A stretch of 64,000 bases of DNA, taken from assembly GCF_005887115.1 (NCBI RefSeq), contig NZ_PNCJ01000036.1:36697-100696 (forward strand). Reading direction: 5' to 3'. The notes beneath the pieces are model-generated. The model made no database searches, was not told where the DNA came from, and saw nothing but the letters and a program-made list of their open reading frames with translations. A program made the translations under genes and the position numbers. This DNA comes from Pseudoalteromonas rubra (GTDB lineage Bacteria > Pseudomonadota > Gammaproteobacteria > Enterobacterales > Alteromonadaceae). Shown in pieces: positions 34,274 through 43,028 of the stretch (position 1 is its first letter; every line of letters begins with the position of its first letter).

Positions 34274-35434
34274 CTATTCGTCAGCCTGCGTTTCAGCTGT
34301 TCTGCTAAGCTCAATGGCCTGACGAATAAACTCTGTGCTCAGGCCATTGATAACACCGCTTTCTGCATTCAGAAGCAGACTAAACCCAATCCCTAACTCA
34401 GGTAGCACAGCCACATCCGTCCTGTACCCCTGCACCCAACCGCTGTGGTAGTACATTAATTCACCAGCAAAACTATATATGCGCCATCCCAGGCCATAAT
34501 GCGCTTGCTCAACGTAATTACGCCATACACGTCGACGCAGCTCACGCTTTGTGCGCGTGTAAGGACGAGATTGAATGGTCAGTGCGTCCAATGACAGTAC
34601 CGATGGATAGATACCCAATTGCGCCTTTAACCATTGGCTCATATCAGCGGCACTGGCATTCACCCCCGCTGCGGGGGCGACTTTATAGTAATGGGGTTTT
34701 AGCTTTGCGGTATGCCAGCGCTTTTTCCCCCTGACATGAGGCGCTGCAAAATTATCGTCTTTGGTCATATGAGCATGTCCTAAACCCGCATCTTTCATAC
34801 CCAAAGGCTCAAAGAAAAAATGCTCAAGCCAGGACTCGTAACTCAGCTGAGTACTTTGCTTAATCACATCCCCGATGAGACTGAACATAACATTCTGATA
34901 GCCGTAGCAGATACCAGGTCTGCAAATGTGCTCAACATCAACCAGTTTCGGATAAATTTTGTCATAGCTCATCCTGGACTCAATCAAGTTGTCATACGCA
35001 TTGGGTACCAGACCACTGGAGTGACTCAACAGGTGGTATAACTTCGCTTCACCATATGCACTCTTGGTGAAAATAGGCAGGTGCTCTGCAACCGTATCTT
35101 CAATGTCGAGCACGCCCTGGGCGGCCAACTTGGCAGTCAGAGAACCTGCAAATGTTTTAGAAACAGACGCTAAACGAAAACGTGTACTGGCTGTGACTTT
35201 TCGCCCTTTTCTGACTTTGGTCAGGCCTATCCCAGCAATATGATCACCATGCTCACGGTGTACAATGCTCAATGCCGCGCCCGGTATCGATTTTTCTTTT
35301 AGTTTTTGTTGGAGTTGCTTAGAATATGCGTTCACAAATTGCTCCCAGCGCCGCTGTTCGCTATCTGGGTTAGCCTGAACGACCCAAGTCGTCAGTGCGA
35401 ATGCAATAACAATAAGATGATGCAGTGACTTCAT
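34274..35434 (-). CDS. Serine hydrolase, beta-lactamase/DD-peptidase (class C) family
   Basis: 386 residues from ATG 35434 (MKSLHHLIVIAFALTTWVVQA), which gives a clear Sec signal; the frame opens at 35491 and ATG 35449 is also possible. Penicillin-binding fold with nucleophile motif SVSK (near residue 95), second motif YQN in CYGYQNVMFS (near 190) and third motif HSG in YYHSGWVQGY (near 340). Such proteins may be esterases, peptidases or true AmpC-like enzymes; nothing here, such as an ampR neighbour, supports calling it a resistance enzyme. Convergent with yhbY. Confidence 0.85.
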   Translation of the reverse strand: MKSLHHLIVIAFALTTWVVQANPDSEQRRWEQFVNAYSKQLQQKLKEKSIPGAALSIVHREHGDHIAGIGLTKVRKGRKVTASTRFRLASVSKTFAGSLTAKLAAQGVLDIEDTVAEHLPIFTKSAYGEAKLYHLLSHSSGLVPNAYDNLIESRMSYDKIYPKLVDVEHICRPGICYGYQNVMFSLIGDVIKQSTQLSYESWLEHFFFEPLGMKDAGLGHAHMTKDDNFAAPHVRGKKRWHTAKLKPHYYKVAPAAGVNASAADMSQWLKAQLGIYPSVLSLDALTIQSRPYTRTKRELRRRVWRNYVEQAHYGLGWRIYSFAGELMYYHSGWVQGYRTDVAVLPELGIGFSLLLNAESGVINGLSTEFIRQAIELSRTAETQADE

Positions 35435-35614
35435 AATGATCCGATTCATTAACACGCTGCACATAATATCATGAAGTTTGGCACTGCTCACGCAGACAAT
35501 CCGTGCTGACGATAGAATTTTTTCTGCTCAGCCACTGAGATAATGCCAAAGAATTTGTCGTGTTTTAATGCAGCTAAGTGCTGAACTATAAAACTAAATT
35601 TAGAGGTATAAGTC

Positions 35615-36421
35615 ATGCGCTGTTTGCTTTCAATTATTGCCTTGGCCGGATTGACAGGGTGTATTGCAACACCGCCAATGGCACCTAAACTGGATGTGCC
35701 GGCTAAGCCACTGTTAACCAAATCAGTATATCAACTGTCGTACAGTACCGAATTAGAGTCTGCACGCATTAAATCCGTTCAGCTGCCTGCTCACCCCGTC
35801 AAAAGCGGTAACACGGTTTATATCGATACCAGTAAAGTCAGTATGACGGATACATTACGCAAACAGATTATCCAGCTTTTAAAAGACAAAGGCTTGACAG
35901 TTGTTGCACAAAGAAGCAGCGATTATCATTTGGTCGTTCAGCAACTTGACCTTTCTTTTGGTAAGGACAAGGTATATGTGCTGAACAAGCCTGAGGATCC
36001 ACACCCCTACATAGCAGAGTTAGCTCAAACTATTCCGAGTAAGCAGTGTAGCAATATCGTTGCTTCTTTAAGTATGCGATTGACGCACAAATCATCATCC
36101 GATGTCATCTGGTTTGCTAAATCATCTATCAATAGCGCCGGGTACCAAGGTATCCCGTTACAGTTTACCTTCACAGAAACAGAGAAAGTGACTAACGAGC
36201 ATGCTGTAGTATCATTTATCGTTGAACAAAATCAGGAAGAAGCCCGTCGAGCCCGATACAATCAAGCTGTGGAGATCCCACCCTATCGCGTGGAAGCGCA
36301 AATATCTCCGCTTGTGAAAACAGCCGGCGCCTGTAATAAGACAGAAGTCAGCGCCCTGACCAGTGATATGATGCACCACTTAAGTCGTGGCCTGATAGAA
36401 AAGCTTAATGTATTGCTTTAA
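35615..36421 (+). CDS. Uncharacterised lipoprotein
   Basis: 268 residues with a lipoprotein signal MRCLLSIIALAGLTGC (lipobox LTGC). No family recognised. The mature part has a mixed alpha/beta look, with IDTSKVSMTDTLRKQIIQLLKDKGLTVV near 75-100 and only two more cysteines (about 145 and 248). The order, divergent serine hydrolase on one side and the two-component pair on the other, gives no function. Confidence 0.7.
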   Translation: MRCLLSIIALAGLTGCIATPPMAPKLDVPAKPLLTKSVYQLSYSTELESARIKSVQLPAHPVKSGNTVYIDTSKVSMTDTLRKQIIQLLKDKGLTVVAQRSSDYHLVVQQLDLSFGKDKVYVLNKPEDPHPYIAELAQTIPSKQCSNIVASLSMRLTHKSSSDVIWFAKSSINSAGYQGIPLQFTFTETEKVTNEHAVVSFIVEQNQEEARRARYNQAVEIPPYRVEAQISPLVKTAGACNKTEVSALTSDMMHHLSRGLIEKLNVLL

Positions 36422-36566
36422 CTAAAGTTCTAAAACAAGAACACACACTTAATTACACTTTTTACGCGATTCGTACTTATAATTGCAGTCAAGAACATAA
36501 TTAAAGCAAAGTTAACGAAGCCTTGTCGGTCAGTAACTCTGGCAAGCGCAATTAAGGAGAAGTCAA

Positions 36567-37274
36567 ATGGAGCAATACGGCACGATTTTGTTGGTTGAAG
36601 ATGACGAGTCACTCGCGCAGTGGGTTGCCGATTACCTGAATAATCAGGGTTACACCACAGAATGTTGTTATCGCGGTGATCAGGTTGTCAGTATGGTCAA
36701 ACAACACGAGCCGGATCTGGTGTTGCTGGATATCATGTTACCTGGACAAGACGGCATCAGTGTATGCCGCGAGCTGCGTCAGTTTTACAGCAAGCCCATC
36801 ATTATGCTCACAGCCAAAGACGAAGAAATGGATGAGGTGATTGGTTTAGAAGTCGGCGCCAGTGATTATGTCATCAAGCCCGTTCGGCCTCGTGCGTTGC
36901 TGGCAAGGATCAAGGCAAATATGCGCGTAGCCCAGGACAACGAGTCGAACTCCGATACCAATGCTGTCATGCTGAATGTCGGGAACCTGCGTATTGATAC
37001 GCAAGCCCGAAAAGTCATTGTGTCTGATCAGGAAATCAATGTATCCAGTGCCGAGTACCTGTTACTGCATTTTTTGGCCAGCAATGCCGGAGAAGTGGTT
37101 TCCCGCGATGCCGTGTTTAAGGCAACTAAAGGGCGTGAATACGATGGTCTGGACCGCAGCGTTGATGTACTCATTTCTGCCCTGCGTAAAAAGTTTGGCG
37201 ATGACCCTCAGAACCCCGAAAAAATAAAAACAATTTGGGGAAAAGGCTATTTGCTTGTACCTTCAGCCTGGTAA
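36567..37274 (+). CDS. OmpR-family response regulator, RstA-like
   Basis: 235 residues. Receiver with phospho-acceptor in LVLLDIMLPGQDG (D54), switch Thr in IMLTAKDEE and Lys in VIKPVRP; the C-terminal winged helix carries SSAEYLLLHFLASNAGEVVSRDAVF and RSVDVLISALRKKFGDD. Ribosome-binding site AAGGAG precedes the ATG. Pairs with the kinase 98 bp downstream. Overall resemblance is to RstA of the RstA/RstB pair; the regulon is unknown. Confidence 0.93.
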   Translation: MEQYGTILLVEDDESLAQWVADYLNNQGYTTECCYRGDQVVSMVKQHEPDLVLLDIMLPGQDGISVCRELRQFYSKPIIMLTAKDEEMDEVIGLEVGASDYVIKPVRPRALLARIKANMRVAQDNESNSDTNAVMLNVGNLRIDTQARKVIVSDQEINVSSAEYLLLHFLASNAGEVVSRDAVFKATKGREYDGLDRSVDVLISALRKKFGDDPQNPEKIKTIWGKGYLLVPSAW

Positions 37275-37296
37275 ACCAAGGGGTTTAGCCTCTCAC

Positions 37297-37320
37297 AGTC
37301 CGCACATTCAAGTGCGGACT
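37297..37320 (+). terminator. Hairpin between response regulator and kinase genes
   Basis: AGTCCGCAC-ATTCAA-GTGCGGACT, a perfect 9-bp stem in the 98-bp intercistronic gap. There is no T-run, so partial termination or mRNA stabilisation favouring the regulator is more likely than full termination. Confidence 0.55.
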
Positions 37321-37372
37321 CAGCCGCTCTTCGTATCGCCTGATGTAGTCGTGCCTGTCTCTGGAGTAGTGA

Positions 37373-38683
37373 ATGAAAAAGCTCTATCTTTATCTTTTAG
37401 CTAGCGCCCTTATCTCAATCGTTGTTCTGGGCTGGCTGCTTGATACCCTGAGCCAACAAGCTGAACCTGCGGAAGACGCCTTTGCCTGGCAGGCAAAGTT
37501 GCTGTATGGCGTAACCAATCAAAGTGCTTCTATTCCGGAAACTTTGCGGCCCGCCTATATGGAGCAGGTCAGTAAGGACTTTGACTTACCCATCACCTAT
37601 AGCTCAGGCGATTCACTGGCACTCCCTGTAGAGCTAAAAAACCAGATGATGCAGCCTGAAGGGCTACTGCTGGAGGATGACATGGGCTATTACCTGTTAA
37701 AGTCAGCCCCTTCTCTGGCACCAGACTATCTTGAACTCAGATTAGAGAAGCCACCTGAACAGTACGACTCTGATGTCTTTCTCACCTTGGCGTTTTATGC
37801 AGGCATTTGTACCTTTATGTGGGTTATCTTGGCACCACTGGCCAAGCGACTTGCCGTGTTGGTAAGCGCAGCAAAACAGTTTGCCAGCGGCGATTTAAGC
37901 GCACGAATAGAGGTCAATCATTTCACCTATATAAAGGATCTGGAACTCACCTTTAACCGCATGGCAAATCAAATAGAAAAGCTGCTGGCTGAAAACAAAC
38001 TCATGGCCTCCAGCTTATCTCATGATATTCGCACTCCGGTAGCCTGTTTACGCTTTGGTTTTGATGCGGCTTTTGAGGAAGACGACATTGAGCAAGTTCA
38101 TGCCTTGATGCACAGAATGGAAAAGGATCTCGACCAGATGGAAGACATGTTGGCGAGCTATTTGTCCTTTGCCACACTCGAACAAAAATCACACCTGCTC
38201 AAGTTCGCCCCCACTCAACTGGACGATTACATCCGTCACGTGGTTGAACAAATGACGCCCAAATTGACGAACAAACAAATCAATGCCAGTGTCTCGGTCC
38301 CAGCACACTTACAGTTAGATGCTGACCCCCATTGGCTGGCGAGAGCCATCTCCAATTTGCTCAGTAATGCCTGCGATTTTGCCAGTAAACAAATTATAGT
38401 CAGTGCACAGCAATTGGATCATCAGATTGAAATACGGGTCGAAGATGATGGGCCAGGTATAGAAGAAGAAAACTGGGCTAAGGTGTTTAACCCATTTTTT
38501 CAGGAACAGGGCCACCGTAATCGTGCAGGTAAAAGCTATGGGCTGGGCTTAGCAATTGTTGCGAAAGTAGTTGACTGGCACCACGGTCAGGCCAGTGTCA
38601 GCAGGTCCGACCTGCTGGGCGGCGCTAAATTCACGCTAACTTTTCCCTGTAAAGCACCGAGAAATACTGTCAAGGCTGACTGA
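37373..38683 (+). CDS. Membrane sensor histidine kinase, RstB-like
   Basis: 436 residues. Two helices (about 4-24 and 140-160) bracket a periplasmic sensor of about 115 residues; HAMP follows (about 160-212), then the dimerisation/His motif SLSHDIRTPVACLRFG (near 220), N-box ISNLLSNACDFA, G1 DDGPGIEEENW and G2 GLGLAIVAKVV. Works with the RstA-like regulator upstream. The periplasmic domain is not obviously related to a known ligand sensor. Confidence 0.93.
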   Translation: MKKLYLYLLASALISIVVLGWLLDTLSQQAEPAEDAFAWQAKLLYGVTNQSASIPETLRPAYMEQVSKDFDLPITYSSGDSLALPVELKNQMMQPEGLLLEDDMGYYLLKSAPSLAPDYLELRLEKPPEQYDSDVFLTLAFYAGICTFMWVILAPLAKRLAVLVSAAKQFASGDLSARIEVNHFTYIKDLELTFNRMANQIEKLLAENKLMASSLSHDIRTPVACLRFGFDAAFEEDDIEQVHALMHRMEKDLDQMEDMLASYLSFATLEQKSHLLKFAPTQLDDYIRHVVEQMTPKLTNKQINASVSVPAHLQLDADPHWLARAISNLLSNACDFASKQIIVSAQQLDHQIEIRVEDDGPGIEEENWAKVFNPFFQEQGHRNRAGKSYGLGLAIVAKVVDWHHGQASVSRSDLLGGAKFTLTFPCKAPRNTVKAD

Positions 38684-38871
38684 CAAGCGTTAGATTTATG
38701 CTATAAATCAGCTAGATACTAGCCAAACGCGGACACTGTACTGGATTTTTCAGATTACGCTCAGGATTTAAGCAAAAACTTGTGTTAGATCAATGCAATT
38801 TAGGCCTTTTTATTTCCTTTTAATTACAGTAGATTGTTGCCGCCGTCTTTAAAAAAGAGAAGTATAACAAT

Positions 38872-40218
38872 ATGAGCACTGTGCGCGGAGAGTTCAGCTC
38901 TCGCTTCGGATTCATTATGGCTGCAGCAGGCTCTGCTGTTGGCCTGGGAAACATTTGGGGTTTCCCGACTCAAACCGCCAGTAATGGGGGGGCCGCTTTT
39001 GTATTAATGTATTTGATCCTGGCGTTTTGTCTGGCTTACCCCGCATTGATGGCTGAACTGGTGATTGGCCGTCACGGCCAGGCAAATGCGGTCTCTTCTT
39101 TACAAAAGCTTGGAAACAACCCCATACAAAAAAAATTCGCGTTCTTCGTCGGCTTTGGCGGCATCATTTGTGCCGGACTGATCCTGAGCTTTTACGCCAT
39201 TGTGGCAGGCTGGATGCTCAGTGCCACGATAGAGCCTGTCGCTAACACAGTTGGTGCCACAGGTGCCGCTCAATGGTTGTCAGAGCAATCTCTGGTAAGA
39301 GACCTCAGCTTTACCCTAATTTTCGTCGCGTTGACCATCTCAATCATTAGTAAAGGGGTCGAAAATGGCATTGAGAAATGGTCTAAACGTCTGATGCCTG
39401 CCCTGTTGCTTATACTATTCTCTTTGATTGCGTATGTGCTTACTCAGGAAGGTGCAACAACCGGCTTAAAGGCCTATCTGGTCCCTGATTTTTCGTCTTT
39501 GCTCGACCCGGGGTTACTTGTCAGTGCACTCGGTCAAGCTTTCTTCTCTCTGTCGCTGGGTACCAGTGTTATGATCATTTATGGTTCATATATCAGTAAG
39601 CAGGAAAACCTGGTTTCCCTGGGCGCCTATGTCACCCTAATTGATGTCTTTATTGCTTTTGTTGCTGGCTTGCTTATTATCCCGGCAATGTATGTGGCAC
39701 AGGCTCAGGGAGTAGAGATCTTCTCTGCTACAGGACAGCTCTTATCAGAAGATACCTTAGTATTTCAGGTGCTGCCTGCCTTGTTTGAAGGTATGGGTGG
39801 TGTGGGCGTATTCGTTGGTTTTGCCTTTTTCGCTCTGATGAGCATTGCAGCACTCACCAGCTCTATTTCTATGCTGGAGGCTCCGGTGTCATACGCAGTC
39901 GAAAAGTTTGCTTTAGCCAGAACACAAGCGACCTGGATCATTGGTGGCATTATTGCAACCGTGAGCGTGACTATCATCCTCAACTTCTCAGCCCTGTTTG
40001 GTCTGGTTGTTAAACTTACCACGCAATTCGGTCAGCCATTGCTTGGGATGTTCTGCTGTATTTTCGTTGGCTGGATCTGGCACCGTCAGAAACTACTGAG
40101 CGAAATTCAGGAAGGTCATCCGGAAGTGGCATCATCCCTGTTCTGGCGGATCTGGCCACTGTACATCAAATTCGTTTGTCCGTTGGCAATCGCACTGGTC
40201 TTTATCAATTCTCTGTAA
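38872..40218 (+). CDS. Sodium-dependent transporter, NSS (SNF) family
   Basis: 448 residues. Na+-coupled amino acid or amine uptake in the inner membrane. The helix 1 motif GSAVGLGNIWGFP (about 19-31), in which residues contact Na+ and substrate, is intact; helix 6-like SALGQAFFSLSLGTSVMIIYGSY (about 222-244) is also present. About 11-12 hydrophobic helices. Substrate not decidable. Closed by its own terminator; the 190-bp gap before it contains TTGTGTTAGATCAAT, a weak FNR/CRP-like sequence. Confidence 0.93.
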   Translation: MSTVRGEFSSRFGFIMAAAGSAVGLGNIWGFPTQTASNGGAAFVLMYLILAFCLAYPALMAELVIGRHGQANAVSSLQKLGNNPIQKKFAFFVGFGGIICAGLILSFYAIVAGWMLSATIEPVANTVGATGAAQWLSEQSLVRDLSFTLIFVALTISIISKGVENGIEKWSKRLMPALLLILFSLIAYVLTQEGATTGLKAYLVPDFSSLLDPGLLVSALGQAFFSLSLGTSVMIIYGSYISKQENLVSLGAYVTLIDVFIAFVAGLLIIPAMYVAQAQGVEIFSATGQLLSEDTLVFQVLPALFEGMGGVGVFVGFAFFALMSIAALTSSISMLEAPVSYAVEKFALARTQATWIIGGIIATVSVTIILNFSALFGLVVKLTTQFGQPLLGMFCCIFVGWIWHRQKLLSEIQEGHPEVASSLFWRIWPLYIKFVCPLAIALVFINSL

Positions 40219-40245
40219 CAAACAGACGAGTCAAAACGAATGATT

Positions 40246-40273
40246 AGAGAGGCAACACCGCCTCTCTTTTTTT
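40246..40273 (+). terminator. Terminator of the NSS transporter gene
   Basis: AGAGAGGC-AACACC-GCCTCTCT followed by a run of T, 28 bp after the stop codon. Confidence 0.9.
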
Positions 40274-40308
40274 AAGTCGCTTCTTCTGACGATTATTTTC
40301 CGGACATT

Positions 40309-40337
40309 AAAAAAGCACGCTTTTGACGTGCTTTTTT
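40309..40337 (-). terminator. Terminator of zwf-pgl
   Basis: AAAAAAGCACG-CTTTTGA-CGTGCTTTTTT, symmetrical and so usable from both strands, 25 bp after the pgl stop on the minus strand. Confidence 0.88.
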
Positions 40338-40361
40338 AATCATACGATTCTGCGTGGCTGA

Positions 40362-41072
40362 TTATGGGCACCAGAAAACGCTGAGCTCAAGCTGTGGATG
40401 ATTTAGCACAGCCCGCAATGGAATGTCGAGTTCAGAGCCAGGTTGCTTGGCTTCTTCATACACTGCGCGCTTTGCCTCTCCACTGATAAGTAACACGGCA
40501 TGCTTTGTATGAGCAATGCCTGCCAGTGTGAGGCTCATACGCTCAGTGATACTGCCTGTTACTTCACTTTGTTTCGCATTGATTGCACAAACAAGATCAG
40601 ACGTTTGTAATGCCTGCTCAAGCCCTTCTGCGTGAGGGAACAAAGAGGCAGTATGACCATCCGGGCCCATGCCAAGAATAGTAATATCGAAAGGCGCTTT
40701 CAGTGCGGCATAGGCTTTTTCACACCTAGCCTGACCAGACTGTGCCGTTGCTTCGGCGTTTTTCATGGTCACAAACTCAGCACAACTTGCTTCGTTTTGT
40801 AACAAGGTTGCGTTGATGAAAGCTTCGTTGGACTTTTCATGATCCGCGTCTACCCAGCGCTCATCAACCATAGCAACGGTGACCTTGTCCCATGACAGTG
40901 GCAGATTTGACAAGTGTTGGTACGCAGGTGCCGGTGACGAGCCACCTGATACCAGCATAGTTGCACGACCGTCTGACTCAATGGCACGACTGAGTGTGCT
41001 ACTCAAAAGCTCAGCCAGTTTTTCCGTCATCGCCTCTTTGCTATCAAAAAACGCTTCGTTCAGCTGTGCCAT
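40362..41072 (-). CDS. pgl: 6-phosphogluconolactonase
   Basis: 236 residues, DevB/Pgl type. Hydrolyses 6-phosphogluconolactone made by Zwf. Motifs LVSGGSSPAPAYQHLS (about 42-57), MVDERWV (near 70) and GMGPDGHTASLFPH (about 138-151). Its ATG shares a base with the zwf stop (TAATG), so translation is coupled. No edd, eda or gnd follows: the unit is only zwf-pgl. Confidence 0.95.
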   Translation of the reverse strand: MAQLNEAFFDSKEAMTEKLAELLSSTLSRAIESDGRATMLVSGGSSPAPAYQHLSNLPLSWDKVTVAMVDERWVDADHEKSNEAFINATLLQNEASCAEFVTMKNAEATAQSGQARCEKAYAALKAPFDITILGMGPDGHTASLFPHAEGLEQALQTSDLVCAINAKQSEVTGSITERMSLTLAGIAHTKHAVLLISGEAKRAVYEEAKQPGSELDIPLRAVLNHPQLELSVFWCP

Positions 41073-42544
41073 TATGCTTTTTCTCCTACATTGAACCAGG
41101 CATGGTTATTTTCTTCCAACAACTCATCAGCCGCTTCAGGACCCCATGAGCCTGCACGATAAAGTGAAGGTGTGCCCTTTTCCTGCCAACGCGCAACAAT
41201 AGGGTCAATCCATTGCCAGGCTTGACGTACTTCATCACGGTGAATAAACAGTGCCGGGTTATTTGCTGCCGCATCCAGCATCAGGCGTTTGTACGCATCT
41301 GAATGGAACCCCTTGCTGTATTGCTGACTTAACTCAATGTTCAACGTAACCGGTTGTAGCTGCATTTCCAGGTTATCAAGACGTTTTGACATCAAAGTTA
41401 ACTGGATACTTTCTTCAGGCTGCAGTCTGATCTCGAGGCGGTTTGGCTGGATCGGACCCACGCTAGGATCGTAAACATTGTGAGAAACCGGCTTGTATTC
41501 AACCACTATCTCAGCACAGCGCTTTTTCATCCGTTTACCTGTTCTAAGGTAAAATGGTACACCTGCCCAGCGCCAGTTATCGATATGTGCACGGATGGCC
41601 ACAAAGGTTTCTGTAGTACTGGAGCCTTCACCCAGCTCTTCAAGGTAGCCCGGCACGAGTTTGCCGTTCAGGTCACCCGGTACATACTGACCACGTACCA
41701 CATTGTCATCGACATCTTCACCGATCAAAGGACGCAACGCTTCAAGCACTTTAAGCTTCTCGGCACGAATACTATTGGCATTTAATTTTGATGGAGATTC
41801 CATTGCAACGAGGCATAGCAACTGCAACAAGTGGTTTTGGACCATATCGCGCAATGCACCAGCCTTATCATAAAAGCCTGCACGACTCTCCAGGCCTACG
41901 GTTTCTGAAATGCTGATCTGAATGTTGTCAATGGACTTGGCGTCCCAGAGGTTTTCAAACAAAGCATTAGCAAAACGCAATGCCATCAGGTTTTGTACGG
42001 TTTCTTTACCTAAGTAGTGGTCAATACGGAAGATCTGGCTCTCTTCAAAAAACTGCGCAATCTTACCATTGATTTCTTCCGCTGATTTACCACAATAACC
42101 AATCGGCTTTTCAACCACTACGCGAGCATTTTCAGTGATCAGGTTTTTCTGCGATAACAATTCACAGCAGGTACCATATACCGCAGGAGGCAAAGATAAA
42201 TAGAAGACACGAGACTTTTCCTCACCATCTGTGTCCAGAATATCTTTCAGCACATCCCAGTTATCATCTGCCGCTGTTACATTAACAACCACAGGCACCA
42301 GAAATTGCGAAAAGGCTTTCCAGTCTTTGGCATTAAACTCTCCTTCACTAAGGTGAGATTGGAGTGCCTGCTCTGCCGTTGCGAGGTATTGTTCTCTTTG
42401 TTCTTGTGCACGGACGGTAGGCAATACGCGTGAGCCTTCAGGTAAATTACCTTCTTGATACGCACGATACATTGCAGGTAACAACTTTCGTAACGCTAAG
42501 TCGCCGCCCCCACCAAAAATTACGATATCAAAAGGATTAAGCAT
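41072..42544 (-). CDS. zwf: Glucose-6-phosphate dehydrogenase
   Basis: 490 residues. First step of the pentose-phosphate and Entner-Doudoroff routes, yielding NADPH. Rossmann loop FGGGGDLALRKLLPAMY (about 10-26), the catalytic segment RIDHYLGKETVQN (about 175-187) and VVEKPIG (near 145). The N-terminus is shorter than in E. coli, starting just before the nucleotide fold. Upstream is a 484-bp gap and pgi on the same strand, a central-carbon cluster. Confidence 0.97.
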   Translation of the reverse strand: MLNPFDIVIFGGGGDLALRKLLPAMYRAYQEGNLPEGSRVLPTVRAQEQREQYLATAEQALQSHLSEGEFNAKDWKAFSQFLVPVVVNVTAADDNWDVLKDILDTDGEEKSRVFYLSLPPAVYGTCCELLSQKNLITENARVVVEKPIGYCGKSAEEINGKIAQFFEESQIFRIDHYLGKETVQNLMALRFANALFENLWDAKSIDNIQISISETVGLESRAGFYDKAGALRDMVQNHLLQLLCLVAMESPSKLNANSIRAEKLKVLEALRPLIGEDVDDNVVRGQYVPGDLNGKLVPGYLEELGEGSSTTETFVAIRAHIDNWRWAGVPFYLRTGKRMKKRCAEIVVEYKPVSHNVYDPSVGPIQPNRLEIRLQPEESIQLTLMSKRLDNLEMQLQPVTLNIELSQQYSKGFHSDAYKRLMLDAAANNPALFIHRDEVRQAWQWIDPIVARWQEKGTPSLYRAGSWGPEAADELLEENNHAWFNVGEKA

Positions 42545-43028
42545 AATTATGTCTCACAAGGTTAGGCGCGTAGCACATCAGTGCATCACACGCTCGTTGG
42601 TTAAAACCGTTTTCCAGTCTGACTGTAGACTAGCAAACACTGCTTTCATGCTAGATTTGAATTCGATTGCACAACCTGACAGTACTTATAATGGTAACTG
42701 ATTTATTGTGCCGAAGTTCCGTCGGGATGATAACGTATTGCCGATTTGATACGTCTGTATGTACTTCGTCGTGACGACTACGTCATACATCCCCAATAAG
42801 AGTCTGCCCGTCACTGCTTGTTGGCTCTGACAAAGCCAGTTTACCCGCTTGCCCGTTCTTAGTTATGACAAAGCGAATAAATTTGAAAAAATGAGCCTTA
42901 GGGGCACTGTAATTCCTCTCACAAAAATACAGGCCCTAAGCACTCCAGCGCTACCCGTTCAAAGGTATTCTTTTCGTTCGTGTCCTGGTAGCAATCGGAC
43001 ACCTGACACTGCGTTTAGTTGTCAGTTT
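42545..43028. other. Gene-free stretch between pgi and zwf
   Basis: 484 bp downstream of pgi and upstream of zwf (both leftward), so it should hold the zwf promoter. No clear gene. It has an imperfect inverted pair CTTAGGGGC (42897-42905) and GCCCTAAG (42932-42939) about 26 nt apart, which could be part of a structured RNA or terminator. No HexR-type palindrome was recognised. Confidence 0.45.

Noticed and set aside
34274..35434. Calling the serine hydrolase a beta-lactamase resistance gene
   Set aside because: The three family motifs are shared with esterases and peptidases, and no ampR-like neighbour is present.
35478..35494. TGGCAC with a GC 12 bp later, a possible sigma-54 promoter facing the lipoprotein gene
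   Set aside because: The -12 element reads ACGC rather than TTGC and it is over 120 bp from the gene; too weak.
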